A stretch of DNA of 64,000 nt, taken from Flavobacteriales bacterium (GTDB taxonomy: Bacteria > Bacteroidota > Bacteroidia > Flavobacteriales_C > GCA-002722245). This document shows positions 17,886 through 26,187 of the stretch, piece by piece. The position numbers and the translations under genes are program-made. The notes beneath the pieces are model-generated. The model was not told the DNA's origin. It made no database searches and saw only the letters and a list, made by a program, of their open reading frames with translations. How positions within the stretch are numbered: the first letter of the stretch is position 1; every line of letters starts with the position of its first letter. The stretch spans positions 35,121 through 99,120 of the forward strand of contig JAHEZL010000020.1 of assembly GCA_023251095.1 (NCBI GenBank), given 5' to 3'.

Positions 17886-17893
17886 TACGTTTG
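17886..17893 (+). promoter_or_regulatory. Promoter -7 element for lysS-gpsA
   Basis: TACGTTTG matches TAnnTTTG, 29 bases before the lysS ATG. No -33 TTTG at standard spacing is seen. Confidence 0.55.
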
Positions 17894-17922
17894 CCAAGTT
17901 AAATCAACAAAGCGATTTTTAT

Positions 17923-19647
17923 ATGTCAATTGAACTTTCCGAGCAAGAATTAGTTAGACGGGACAACTTGAAAAAAGCCATAGACGCGGGAATAAACCCT
18001 TATCCTGCTGAACTTTTCGAAGTAAATTGTTCCGCAAAAGAAATACACGACAATTACCTCAACGATAAGATAGGCTACAAAAACATTAGCATTGCCGGCA
18101 GATTGATGCGTCAGCGCATCATGGGAAAAGCTTCTTTTGCAGAGTTGCAGGATTCCACAGGAAAGATCCAGTTGTACATCAGTCGCGATGATATTTGTCC
18201 GGGAGAAGACAAGTTTTTATACAACGATTTTTTCAAGAAAATTTTAGACATCGGGGATATCATTGGTGTGAAAGGATATGTTTTCACCACTCAGGTGGGT
18301 GAAATTTCTATTCATGTTACCGAAATAAAATTATTGGCTAAAACCTTGCGCAATCTGCCAATGCCGGTAGAAGATGCTGAAGGAAAAGTACACGATGCCT
18401 TCACTGATACCGAGCAAAGATACCGTCAGCGTTATGTGGATTTGATTGTCAATCCGCATGTGAAAAAAGCATTTATTCAGCGCACGCAGCTCACGAATTC
18501 CATGCGTCATTTCCTAAACAACAAAGGCTACCTGGAAGTGGAAACTCCTATTCTTCAGTCTTTGTATGGAGGCGCTGCAGCAAGACCGTTTAAAACACAT
18601 CACAATACTTTAGATCAGACTTTATATTTGAGAATCGCCAATGAACTTTATTTGAAAAGATTGATTGTTGGCGGTTTTGACGGGGTTTATGAATTCGCGA
18701 AAGATTTCCGCAACGAGGGAATGAGTCGTTTTCACAATCCTGAGTTCACGCAAATGGAACTCTACGTTGCTTATAAAGATTACAACTGGATGATGGACAT
18801 GGTGGAAGAAATGGTGGAGAAAATCGCCACGGATTTACACGATGCAACAGAAGTAAAAGTGGGTGAGCACGTGATCAATTTCGAAAGACCATGGAAGCGC
18901 TACACCATGTTTGAAGCAATAAAAAAATTCACAAATATCGATATCACTGCTTTGGATGAAAACGGCTTGCGTGAAGCAGCTAAAAGCATTGGTGTTCCTG
19001 TAGATGAAACGATGGGCAAAGCAAAAATCATTGATGAGATTTTCGGTGAAAAATGTGAGCCTAATTTAATTCAGCCGACTTTCATCACCGATTATCCTGT
19101 AGAAATGTCGCCGCTGGCCAAAAAACACCGTTCGAAAGAAGGATTGGTAGAGCGTTTTGAGTGCATCTGCAACGGAAAAGAGATTTGTAATGCTTACTCT
19201 GAGTTGAACGATCCGATTGATCAGCGCAAACGTTTTGAAGAGCAACTGGAATTAGGAAAACGCGGAGATGAAGAAGCAATGATGCTGGATGAAGATTTCC
19301 TGCGTGCTATTGAATACGGCATGCCGCCAACAGCAGGATTAGGAATCGGTATCGACCGTTTGGCGATGATCATGACCAATTCCAATTCCATTCAGGATGT
19401 TTTATTTTTCCCGCAAATGCGTCCGGAGAAAAAAGAAAAAGTAGCCTCTACTGAAGAATACACAGCCTTGGGTGTTCCTGAAATATGGATAGCCGCATTG
19501 ATTAAATCAGGATATAAATCCATTGAATTATTGAAAGCGGCCAACCCGAATAAATTGCATCAGGAGATAGCGGGTTTCAGAAAGAAAAATAAAATTGAAA
19601 CCGCTCTTCCCTCTTTGGATGAAGTAAAAGCCTGGATGGTAGTTTAA
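17923..19647 (+). CDS. lysS: Lysine--tRNA ligase, class II
   Basis: A 574-residue lysyl-tRNA synthetase. The N-terminal OB-fold anticodon domain (about residues 55-150) is followed by the class II core. Motif 2 is the FRNEGMSRFHNPEFTQME segment and motif 3 is GLGIGIDRLAMI. The protein is about 70 residues longer than typical enzymes (about 500). The extra part, from about residue 505, follows motif 3 and reads as a small helical domain (ALGVPEIWIAALIKSGY then LHQEIAGFRKKNKI), which I recall from other Bacteroidota LysRS. Its stop overlaps the gpsA ATG by one base. Confidence 0.97.
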   Translation: MSIELSEQELVRRDNLKKAIDAGINPYPAELFEVNCSAKEIHDNYLNDKIGYKNISIAGRLMRQRIMGKASFAELQDSTGKIQLYISRDDICPGEDKFLYNDFFKKILDIGDIIGVKGYVFTTQVGEISIHVTEIKLLAKTLRNLPMPVEDAEGKVHDAFTDTEQRYRQRYVDLIVNPHVKKAFIQRTQLTNSMRHFLNNKGYLEVETPILQSLYGGAAARPFKTHHNTLDQTLYLRIANELYLKRLIVGGFDGVYEFAKDFRNEGMSRFHNPEFTQMELYVAYKDYNWMMDMVEEMVEKIATDLHDATEVKVGEHVINFERPWKRYTMFEAIKKFTNIDITALDENGLREAAKSIGVPVDETMGKAKIIDEIFGEKCEPNLIQPTFITDYPVEMSPLAKKHRSKEGLVERFECICNGKEICNAYSELNDPIDQRKRFEEQLELGKRGDEEAMMLDEDFLRAIEYGMPPTAGLGIGIDRLAMIMTNSNSIQDVLFFPQMRPEKKEKVASTEEYTALGVPEIWIAALIKSGYKSIELLKAANPNKLHQEIAGFRKKNKIETALPSLDEVKAWMVV

Positions 19648-20642
19648 TGAAAACAAGATCCATCGGCATATTAGGAGGAGGAAGCTGGGCCACGGCCCTT
19701 GCCAAAATATTGCTCAATAATACGGAGCAATTGAATTGGTGGATGAGAGATGCGTCGTCTATTGAGCACATTCAAACCTATCACCACAATCCGAAATATT
19801 TAAGAGATGTTGAATTCAATGTTTCTAAGCTCGTATTAAATGACAATATTCGTGAAGTTATTGCTCAGTGCGATATTTTAGTAGTTGCTATTCCTTCGGC
19901 TTTCTTACATGAATCATTGAAAGATTGCACGAAAGACGATTTCAAAGACAAAATAATTGTCTCCGCCATCAAAGGAATTATTCCGCAATACAATTTAATT
20001 CCGGCCGATTATTTCAGTCAGGTTTGGGATGCGGATATCAATAACATAGGCATCATCGCCGGACCTTGTCACGCTGAGGAAGTGGCGTTGGAGCGCTTAT
20101 CATACCTCACTGTTGCTTTTCATGAAGAAGCCAAAGCGATAGAGTTCACCAGTTTTTTAAAAGCGCGTTACATCAATGCTTCTTACAACGACGATTTGCT
20201 CGGCACAGAATATTGTGCAGTGATGAAAAACGTGTATGCCATTGCCAGCGGGATTTGCCATGGTTTGGGTTACGGAGATAATTTTCAGGCAGTACTCATT
20301 TCCAATTCTATTCGCGAAGCCGAATTCTTTTTGGATAAGGTAAGTCCGGTGCACCGCGACGTGAAAAGTTCGGCTTATCTCGGCGATCTTTTGGTGACCT
20401 GCTATTCTCAATTCAGCCGTAACCGCACCTTTGGAAACATGGTGGGGAAAGGCTATTCGGTAAAGCACACAATGCTGGAAATGAACATGGTTGCTGAAGG
20501 ATATTATGCCACCAAATGTATTCACGAGATCAAACAAACACTCAACGTAGAGATGCCAATTTTTCAAGCGGTTTACGATATCATTTATCAGAATAAAAGC
20601 GCTAAGAAAACAATGGTGGCCCTGCAGGATAAGTTGATTTAG
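19647..20642 (+). CDS. gpsA: Glycerol-3-phosphate dehydrogenase [NAD(P)+]
   Basis: Makes sn-glycerol-3-phosphate from dihydroxyacetone phosphate for phospholipid synthesis, 331 residues. The Rossmann motif GGGSWATALAKIL at the N-terminus, AIPSAFL, SAIKGI, AGPCHAEEVA, the catalytic Lys in AVMKNVYAIASG, and the SSAYLGDLLVTC segment identify it. It is coupled to lysS by a TAATG overlap. The gene is followed by a dispersed-repeat hairpin that may end transcription. Confidence 0.96.
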   Translation: MKTRSIGILGGGSWATALAKILLNNTEQLNWWMRDASSIEHIQTYHHNPKYLRDVEFNVSKLVLNDNIREVIAQCDILVVAIPSAFLHESLKDCTKDDFKDKIIVSAIKGIIPQYNLIPADYFSQVWDADINNIGIIAGPCHAEEVALERLSYLTVAFHEEAKAIEFTSFLKARYINASYNDDLLGTEYCAVMKNVYAIASGICHGLGYGDNFQAVLISNSIREAEFFLDKVSPVHRDVKSSAYLGDLLVTCYSQFSRNRTFGNMVGKGYSVKHTMLEMNMVAEGYYATKCIHEIKQTLNVEMPIFQAVYDIIYQNKSAKKTMVALQDKLI

Positions 20643-20660
20643 TTCTTCTTTCACTCCGCC

Positions 20661-20703
20661 CGTCCTTGCGAGATTTTTGTACTCAAAAATGAAGCAATCT
20701 CAT
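20661..20703. repeat. Degenerate dispersed intergenic repeat
   Basis: The sequence starts CGTCCTTGCGAGA and ends GAAGCAATCTC, the two ends of a widespread intergenic repeat of the TTGCGAGG...GAAGCAATCTC type. The centre forms a small hairpin (TTTTTG-TACT-CAAAAA). It fills the 68-base space between convergent gpsA and the queuosine transporter gene. Confidence 0.6.
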
Positions 20704-20710
20704 TCAAAAT

Positions 20711-21421
20711 TTACTCCTCCACCTTATGATGTAAATTCTCCTCTGCAGTATGTTTAATCATATCTTCAGAAGCATGCTCTCCCAGATATTTATCGATTAA
20801 ATAATGCACTAAATAAATCACGGGAATAATAGCCACGGCTACAAGCAATTTGAACACATAACCATAAGATGCATTTTTTAAAAACACATCCATCGTCCAC
20901 ACGCCTGGAATTACAAAAGCAATAAACTGAACGATAAACGTATCCACCAGCTGACTCACAATGGTAGAGCCTGTTGCGCGCAGCCAGATCATTTTTTTGC
21001 CCGTTTTATTGCGCAGCATCCAAAACACAGAACTGTCCACCAATTGCGAAACAACAAAGGCGCAAATACTTCCTATGATGATGTTTTGAGATTGGCCAAA
21101 TACTTTTTGAAAATTTTCATCGGATACGGGAGAGAAGCCAACGGCAGGAATATGCAGGCAAATATATAAGATCAGAAAAGTAAAGCCAATCAAGCCAACC
21201 GTGATGTAGGATAATTTTCTTACTGCGCTTTGTCCGTAGTATTCATTCACCAAATCAGTGATGATAAACACAACGGGCCACATTACAATTCCTATGCTTT
21301 GAGTAAACACGCCAAAAAATTCAATCAGCTTTCCACCAATGAGTTCGGCAACAATAGCGTTGGTGATAAAGAAACCTGCGAGAATTAAAAAAACGAGATC
21401 TTTTTTATTGCTGAAGTTCAT
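20711..21421 (-). CDS. Queuosine precursor transporter (YhhQ/VUT family)
   Basis: A 236-residue polytopic inner-membrane protein of the YhhQ (VUT_1) family, which imports queuine-type precursors (preQ0/preQ1) for tRNA modification. About six membrane helices are visible. The family segments FITDLVNEYYGQSAVRK, SQLVDSSVFWMLRN and the RATGSTIVSQLVDTFIVQF block are intact. The basis is family-level homology; the precise precursor cannot be told. Its start overlaps the DUF502 stop by one base (TGATG), so the two are co-transcribed. Confidence 0.9.
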   Translation of the reverse strand: MNFSNKKDLVFLILAGFFITNAIVAELIGGKLIEFFGVFTQSIGIVMWPVVFIITDLVNEYYGQSAVRKLSYITVGLIGFTFLILYICLHIPAVGFSPVSDENFQKVFGQSQNIIIGSICAFVVSQLVDSSVFWMLRNKTGKKMIWLRATGSTIVSQLVDTFIVQFIAFVIPGVWTMDVFLKNASYGYVFKLLVAVAIIPVIYLVHYLIDKYLGEHASEDMIKHTAEENLHHKVEE

Positions 21422-22035
21422 CAGATGATTTTTTCGTCTTCTTTGCCTAAGGTAGTAACGCCGCCCGAAACAATGAATTTCATCACGTCGGCAGATTTTC
21501 CTTTTAAAGGAATAATATTCTTGTTTTCAATGATGAATAAATTCCCTGAAAACGCATAAGAGTGCGGAAAATAAACGGCAGTAAAGTTGGCGTCTAATCC
21601 CAGTCCCGAAAGATTTTCCTGAGTGATGAAACCCAGTTTATGCAAATTATTGTCGCCTATTTTCACCATCACAGGATGATTGAATTTTTTTTCTTTTCCA
21701 ACGAAAGCCCCCAGCAAATCTTTGATAGAAGTATAAATAACTTTAATCAAAGGAGCCTTGGTTAATATCCTTTGAAAATACTTAATGAAAGGTCGGGCGA
21801 TGAAAGTACTTCCCAGGTATCCCAGTAAAGTCAAGCTTCCCAGAAGAATTAAAATCCCGAATCCAGGAATATTACCAATGCTGAATTTTCCTACAACAGG
21901 AAGGTCGAGAGGAATAAAATTATCAGGAATAATATTATCGATCCAGCGCAGTACTTTGAAAATAACAGTGATGGTTATTGCCAGCGGAACTATTAATAAA
22001 ATGCCTTGTAATAGAAATTTTAAAAATTTATTCAT
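21421..22035 (-). CDS. DUF502 family membrane protein
   Basis: A 204-residue protein with two membrane helices (about residues 5-27 and 53-78) followed by a soluble domain. The IPGFGILILLGSLTLLGYLGS segment, RILTKAPLIKVIYTSIKDLL and the VYFPHSYAFSGNLFII region match DUF502, a family of unknown function. It lies 15 bases downstream of the PD40-OmpA gene and is coupled to the queuosine transporter gene. The neighbourhood does not suggest a shared pathway. Confidence 0.85.
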   Translation of the reverse strand: MNKFLKFLLQGILLIVPLAITITVIFKVLRWIDNIIPDNFIPLDLPVVGKFSIGNIPGFGILILLGSLTLLGYLGSTFIARPFIKYFQRILTKAPLIKVIYTSIKDLLGAFVGKEKKFNHPVMVKIGDNNLHKLGFITQENLSGLGLDANFTAVYFPHSYAFSGNLFIIENKNIIPLKGKSADVMKFIVSGGVTTLGKEDEKII

Positions 22036-22050
22036 GCTGCAAGGTAGTAC

Positions 22051-24177
22051 TTATTCGGTATAAATAATCTCGCTGTATTTGCTCACTTCTCCAACGATGC
22101 GGAATTCTGTACGTCGGTTTTTTTGTCGGCCGTCAGGGTTATCCGATCCGTCGGCATTTTCGTTTTTAGCGATGTGGCGTGTTTCACCATAACCTTTGGC
22201 GCGTAATCGTCGTGGATCAATTTTGCGGGCTACTAAATAATTCACCACCGACTCTGCTCTTTTTTGCGACAATCTAATGTTGTATTCGTCGCTACCTCTG
22301 CTATCGGTATGCGAACCGATTTCCACAATGATATTCGGATTTTCCATCAATAATTTATAGATGGTGGTATCCAGCGTGTACTTGCTGTCTTTGGTTAAAT
22401 CGGCTTTATCGAATTCATAATAGATGTTAGGAATAACAATTGGATCTTTAGATAATTCGTGCAAGCCGATGGGTTGAAAAATAGTATCGGAAACCGTCAT
22501 GCCATTGGTGGTAAACTCAAAGCCGTTGGTGAAAAATCCCGGACGGGAAGCGATGATTCTGTAGCTTTGATTTTGCTCCAGTTTAAGAAAAGACAGGTCG
22601 TTTTTTGCAGGGTTGAATTTGCATAATAATATATCTTCGCTTTCCAGACTATCATTCACCAAAAACACTTTTATTTCAACAGAATCCAGTCGCGGTTTGT
22701 CTTTGTATTCCGACATTTTATGATCTTCCAGCAGTTTAATCACCTGTTTGTTTTCTGCTTTGTAGGCCATTAAGTTTAAGCCCAAACGCATTTTATTTAC
22801 GTATTGATAAATATCAAAACAGCAGTATTCGTTTTTCAATGCAATACTTCCTTCACGATTTGAAACAAAAAATCCTTCTTCATTTTTAGGAAGTACAGCG
22901 TAGTAAATATCATCTACCGATGAATTGGCCGGTGCGCGAAGGTTTGCAGGAGGAGTCCATTTATTTAATTCGCCAAAAGATTTAAAAATATCCAATCCGC
23001 CCATTCCCGGCCAGCCCGTGGAACTAAAATATAAAACCTTGGAATCAATGTCGTAAAACGGAGTAAGTTCATCTCCTACAGTATTGATTTTTGATCCTGC
23101 ATTTTTTGCAGGAGTATATATTTTTTTACCCGGATCGTAAACTGAAAACCAAATGTCTTTTCCTCCTTTGGCGCCCATTTCCACACGGTCTGATACGAAG
23201 TACAATACTTCATATTCTTTTCCTGTTTCATAGCCTATGGCAGGTTGAGTGGAATTGCAGTTAGGAAGGTTAATGGGTTCGGGCAGTTCCGTTGGTTCCT
23301 GCCATTCGCCGTTTGATTTCACCGATACAAAAATGTGACAGAAGGTTTCATCCTTCCAGTTTTTTTCGCAGCGGGTAAAGAAAAATCTGTCGCCTTCGGT
23401 AGAAAGAACACCGTTGGTTACGCCAACATTTTCAATGTTGAACGGACCTTTAAAATCCGATTTATTATGCCACTCATTGCCTTTTTTTCCTGCTACATAA
23501 AATTGACTCACGGGAGGAACACGAGTAGAATCTGCTCTGTTGAAATACATTAAAGTATCCGATCTCAGGGAAGCATAAACAAAAGTGGAATCATTGATGG
23601 GGAAAGGAGAAACATCCATGTAAGCCTTATTGATAGAAGTATCCAGATGGGTAACTTCGAGGCTCAGGCCTTTGTTTTTAAAAACGTTGATACTGTCGCA
23701 ACCGGCAACATCATTTTTCAAAAGTTTTTTCAGAATCGCCCCTTCTTTGGTCTTGTCTGCTTTCGATTCCTTTTTAAATTTTGCAAAAGTTTCTTTCGCT
23801 TTCCCGCAGTCGCCCAGCATTTTTTGCATTAAGGCCTGGTAATACAAAGCGCTCACATATTTTTCGGGATTGATTGCGTAAGCTTTTGCGTAGGTCTCTT
23901 CCGCACGTTTATAATCTCTTGCCAGGCGGTAATTAGTGGCCAGTTCAAAAGTCATTTTCCCTTTTTTGAAATAAAATTCAGGAAAGCTGGGTTTGTCGGC
24001 AATGTAATGGTTGTAAAAATAAATGGAAGAATAATAATCCCCCGCTGCTGCTGCTTTTCGTGCTGCTTTTTTAAGTTGTGTAGAGTTGAGGGTGAAGATG
24101 GTAGAGTCAACGAGTTGCCCGAAAACAGAAGTCGCCGAAACTAAAAGTGCTATTATGAAAAGTCTAATAGATATCAC
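22051..24177 (-). CDS. TPR/PD40/OmpA-domain outer-membrane-associated protein (PorE-like)
   Basis: A 708-residue exported protein from the chosen GTG start: signal peptide about residues 1-20 ending SVFG, TPR-like helices (about 30-150), a WD40-like PD40 propeller (about 180-430; LYFSSTGWPGMGGLDIF is a typical blade), a small beta domain, and a C-terminal OmpA peptidoglycan-binding domain with GSHTDSRGSDEYN and RRLRAKGYGE. This order matches PorE and related T9SS-associated OmpA proteins. A TTG at 24216 also opens the frame but would give a poor signal peptide. It overlaps the PorP/SprF gene by 14 bases. I infer that it anchors the surface export apparatus to peptidoglycan. Confidence 0.8.
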   Translation of the reverse strand: MISIRLFIIALLVSATSVFGQLVDSTIFTLNSTQLKKAARKAAAAGDYYSSIYFYNHYIADKPSFPEFYFKKGKMTFELATNYRLARDYKRAEETYAKAYAINPEKYVSALYYQALMQKMLGDCGKAKETFAKFKKESKADKTKEGAILKKLLKNDVAGCDSINVFKNKGLSLEVTHLDTSINKAYMDVSPFPINDSTFVYASLRSDTLMYFNRADSTRVPPVSQFYVAGKKGNEWHNKSDFKGPFNIENVGVTNGVLSTEGDRFFFTRCEKNWKDETFCHIFVSVKSNGEWQEPTELPEPINLPNCNSTQPAIGYETGKEYEVLYFVSDRVEMGAKGGKDIWFSVYDPGKKIYTPAKNAGSKINTVGDELTPFYDIDSKVLYFSSTGWPGMGGLDIFKSFGELNKWTPPANLRAPANSSVDDIYYAVLPKNEEGFFVSNREGSIALKNEYCCFDIYQYVNKMRLGLNLMAYKAENKQVIKLLEDHKMSEYKDKPRLDSVEIKVFLVNDSLESEDILLCKFNPAKNDLSFLKLEQNQSYRIIASRPGFFTNGFEFTTNGMTVSDTIFQPIGLHELSKDPIVIPNIYYEFDKADLTKDSKYTLDTTIYKLLMENPNIIVEIGSHTDSRGSDEYNIRLSQKRAESVVNYLVARKIDPRRLRAKGYGETRHIAKNENADGSDNPDGRQKNRRTEFRIVGEVSKYSEIIYTE

Positions 24178-25204
24178 AAGGCACGGTATATATTTTTGGT
24201 AATGAGCTGCGGGCAATATAAGTGATGGCTACTTCAAAAGCTCCTCTGTAATTGGTAGCGGTGGAAAGCTGCGACATGTTGACATCAAAAGCAACACCTA
24301 CACGAAAATCTCTCACCTCACCTCCTATAATTATTGAAGTAGCATCAAAGGTTCTGAAGAAACCGTCTCTTATCACAAGGCCTGCAAAAACGGTAGTCAG
24401 CTTTGCTTTGTTTGGCAACATTTTATAATTGTAGTTTGCACCCAATACCAAATCAGAAGCCTGTTTGTCGTACATGTACAAAAGATTCGGCGTAAGAAAA
24501 GAGCGGGTGTTTAAATCATATTTGGCTGAGGCGTTAAGCACATGTCTCATCTCCAGTTTTGTTTTTTGTTGCATGAAAGTTTCTGTGGGGGAGTTGAGGT
24601 GAAAAACAGAATAACCTGCATCCAGCGACAATTTCTCACTGATTTTTTTGCTCCAGCCTAAACCAATATTCAAATCAAAATAATTGATTTTATCGTTGGG
24701 AAGATTTTCTCCTACAGGAACAGATCCGCCTGCGTTGTTGAAAGAGCCTGTATTGTTGTCCCATTGATTTGGAAAAGAAAGAGAACTGTAATTGATGTTT
24801 TTATTTACGAAGCCGCCTTGCAAACCAAAGCTTAATAAATGTCCCGAAAAACTTTTGTGGTAAGCCAGCGACAACATGATTTTATTCATGGTTAATCTTC
24901 CGTCACCCGATCGGTCAAAAACATAATATCCACCCACGCCAAAATTCTGATCCAGAATATTCAGCGGTTGATCGTAAGCCAGAGCCGCAGTGCGAAAAGG
25001 GGTTACGATAGAACCCCATTGTGAACGGTAAATACCGTTGAAACGCCAGTCGCCATTGAATTTTCCGGCGTTAGAAGGATTTAAAGTAAGTGTGGGTTCG
25101 TAAAACTGAGTGAAATGAATGTCTTGAGAATAAACGGAAAATGATACAAAAAAAAGAAGAACAAATAATGCTCTTTGAAAATATGGCTGCAGGGCTTTTA
25201 CCAC
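24164..25204 (-). CDS. PorP/SprF family type IX secretion outer-membrane protein
   Basis: A 346-residue outer-membrane beta-barrel of the PorP/SprF family. The signal peptide ends about SVYSQ; the mature start DIHFTQFYEPTLTLNPSNAG is the family hallmark, followed by WRFNGIYRSQWGS and a series of amphipathic strands. SprF-like proteins are needed for secretion of type-B-CTD cargo encoded nearby, as SprB with SprF in Flavobacterium johnsoniae. Here the divergent PKD protein is the obvious client (inference). The start is GTG, overlapping the M43-like gene stop by 7 bases. Confidence 0.92.
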   Translation of the reverse strand: MVKALQPYFQRALFVLLFFVSFSVYSQDIHFTQFYEPTLTLNPSNAGKFNGDWRFNGIYRSQWGSIVTPFRTAALAYDQPLNILDQNFGVGGYYVFDRSGDGRLTMNKIMLSLAYHKSFSGHLLSFGLQGGFVNKNINYSSLSFPNQWDNNTGSFNNAGGSVPVGENLPNDKINYFDLNIGLGWSKKISEKLSLDAGYSVFHLNSPTETFMQQKTKLEMRHVLNASAKYDLNTRSFLTPNLLYMYDKQASDLVLGANYNYKMLPNKAKLTTVFAGLVIRDGFFRTFDATSIIIGGEVRDFRVGVAFDVNMSQLSTATNYRGAFEVAITYIARSSLPKIYTVPCDIY

Positions 25205-25998
25205 AAGTAATTTCTTTTGGTGTAAAATACGTTGAGCATTCTGTTGTACTGTTCAGGAGTAAAATACTTTACACAACCTGCAGGGTAAAAAGACATCAGG
25301 TTACAAACCGGCGGAGTGTAATATTCGCCGTTGGCGTCTTTCGTAGGGCTGGTCAAATGACAGTTAACCATTGTTGCTCCGAAAGTTGCGGGATCTGCTT
25401 CTGTATCACAAATAGAGTCACCTGCAGATTTGCAGTTTGTTCCATTGGCCAGTTCCGCAATTCCGCTTGGTTTATCAAAGGTGTCATACAATCCGAAAAA
25501 ATGTCCCATTTCGTGAGTGATAGTAGTTAAGTCAGAATAATTAATGATCATGAAATCTCTGAACAAAAGATTTTGCATGCGGATTTTGTCATTGGCAGAA
25601 GCAGTTAATCCTGCAGAACCGTCGAGACTGCCCCATAAAGAAGAAACACTGCTGGAATAATAAATATTAATGGTGTTGGGAATGTTGTATTTGGTGGTCA
25701 TTTCTGTTAAATATTTCTCTGCAGTTTTTTGATTGTAAAGAGATTCCCAAATGGTGTCGTAGTTACAAATTTTAAACTGAACACACATCGGACTGAATTT
25801 CTGATTGAGTGTTGTCACGGTAGTTTGAATCTGTGCAGGATTTGCCAGCGCTAAACCTGCAGTGTCTAAAACAACATGAATGGAAAGGGAAATGGTTTTG
25901 TTCGGACAGGCATTAATATCTACAATATTTGTAGCCATTTGCGCTTTAGCAGAAACGCAAATAAATAAAATAGTAATCAGAAAAAATTGCCGAGCCAT
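25198..25998 (-). CDS. Secreted zinc metalloprotease, pappalysin (M43)-like
   Basis: A 266-residue protein with a signal peptide (cleavage about residue 19, VSAKAQ). The zinc site is HEMGH at 162-166 followed by FFGLYD, so the third ligand position is Asp172 rather than the usual M43 His. The CDTEADP segment and the Met-turn NLMSFY follow, as in M43 enzymes. It has no T9SS C-terminal domain and ends right after the catalytic domain. It is the first gene of a run with PorP/SprF and OmpA genes, so it may process surface proteins (inference). Activity is uncertain because of the changed ligand. Confidence 0.8.
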   Translation of the reverse strand: MARQFFLITILFICVSAKAQMATNIVDINACPNKTISLSIHVVLDTAGLALANPAQIQTTVTTLNQKFSPMCVQFKICNYDTIWESLYNQKTAEKYLTEMTTKYNIPNTINIYYSSSVSSLWGSLDGSAGLTASANDKIRMQNLLFRDFMIINYSDLTTITHEMGHFFGLYDTFDKPSGIAELANGTNCKSAGDSICDTEADPATFGATMVNCHLTSPTKDANGEYYTPPVCNLMSFYPAGCVKYFTPEQYNRMLNVFYTKRNYLW

Positions 25999-26187
25999 AG
26001 AACGAAAATAACTAAAAAAATAATAGACCTACAATTTAAAGTTAAAACATAAGTATTTTCCGGTGCGTATACTTCATTGTTCTGCTTTGCTTATTTGGTC
26101 GTGCTTGAAGGGCCATCCTGTTAAATTTTTTCTTTTTTTTGAATATTGGATATTTCATTATCTTCACCTTATAAAAACGGTTTCTTA

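Noticed and set aside
20157..20654. A 165-codon minus-strand open frame antisense to gpsA
   Set aside because: It lies wholly opposite a well-conserved gene and its translation has no family features.
25141..25530. A 129-codon plus-strand frame antisense to the M43-like and PorP/SprF genes
   Set aside because: Cys-rich random-looking translation opposite real genes; no start context or homologue pattern.
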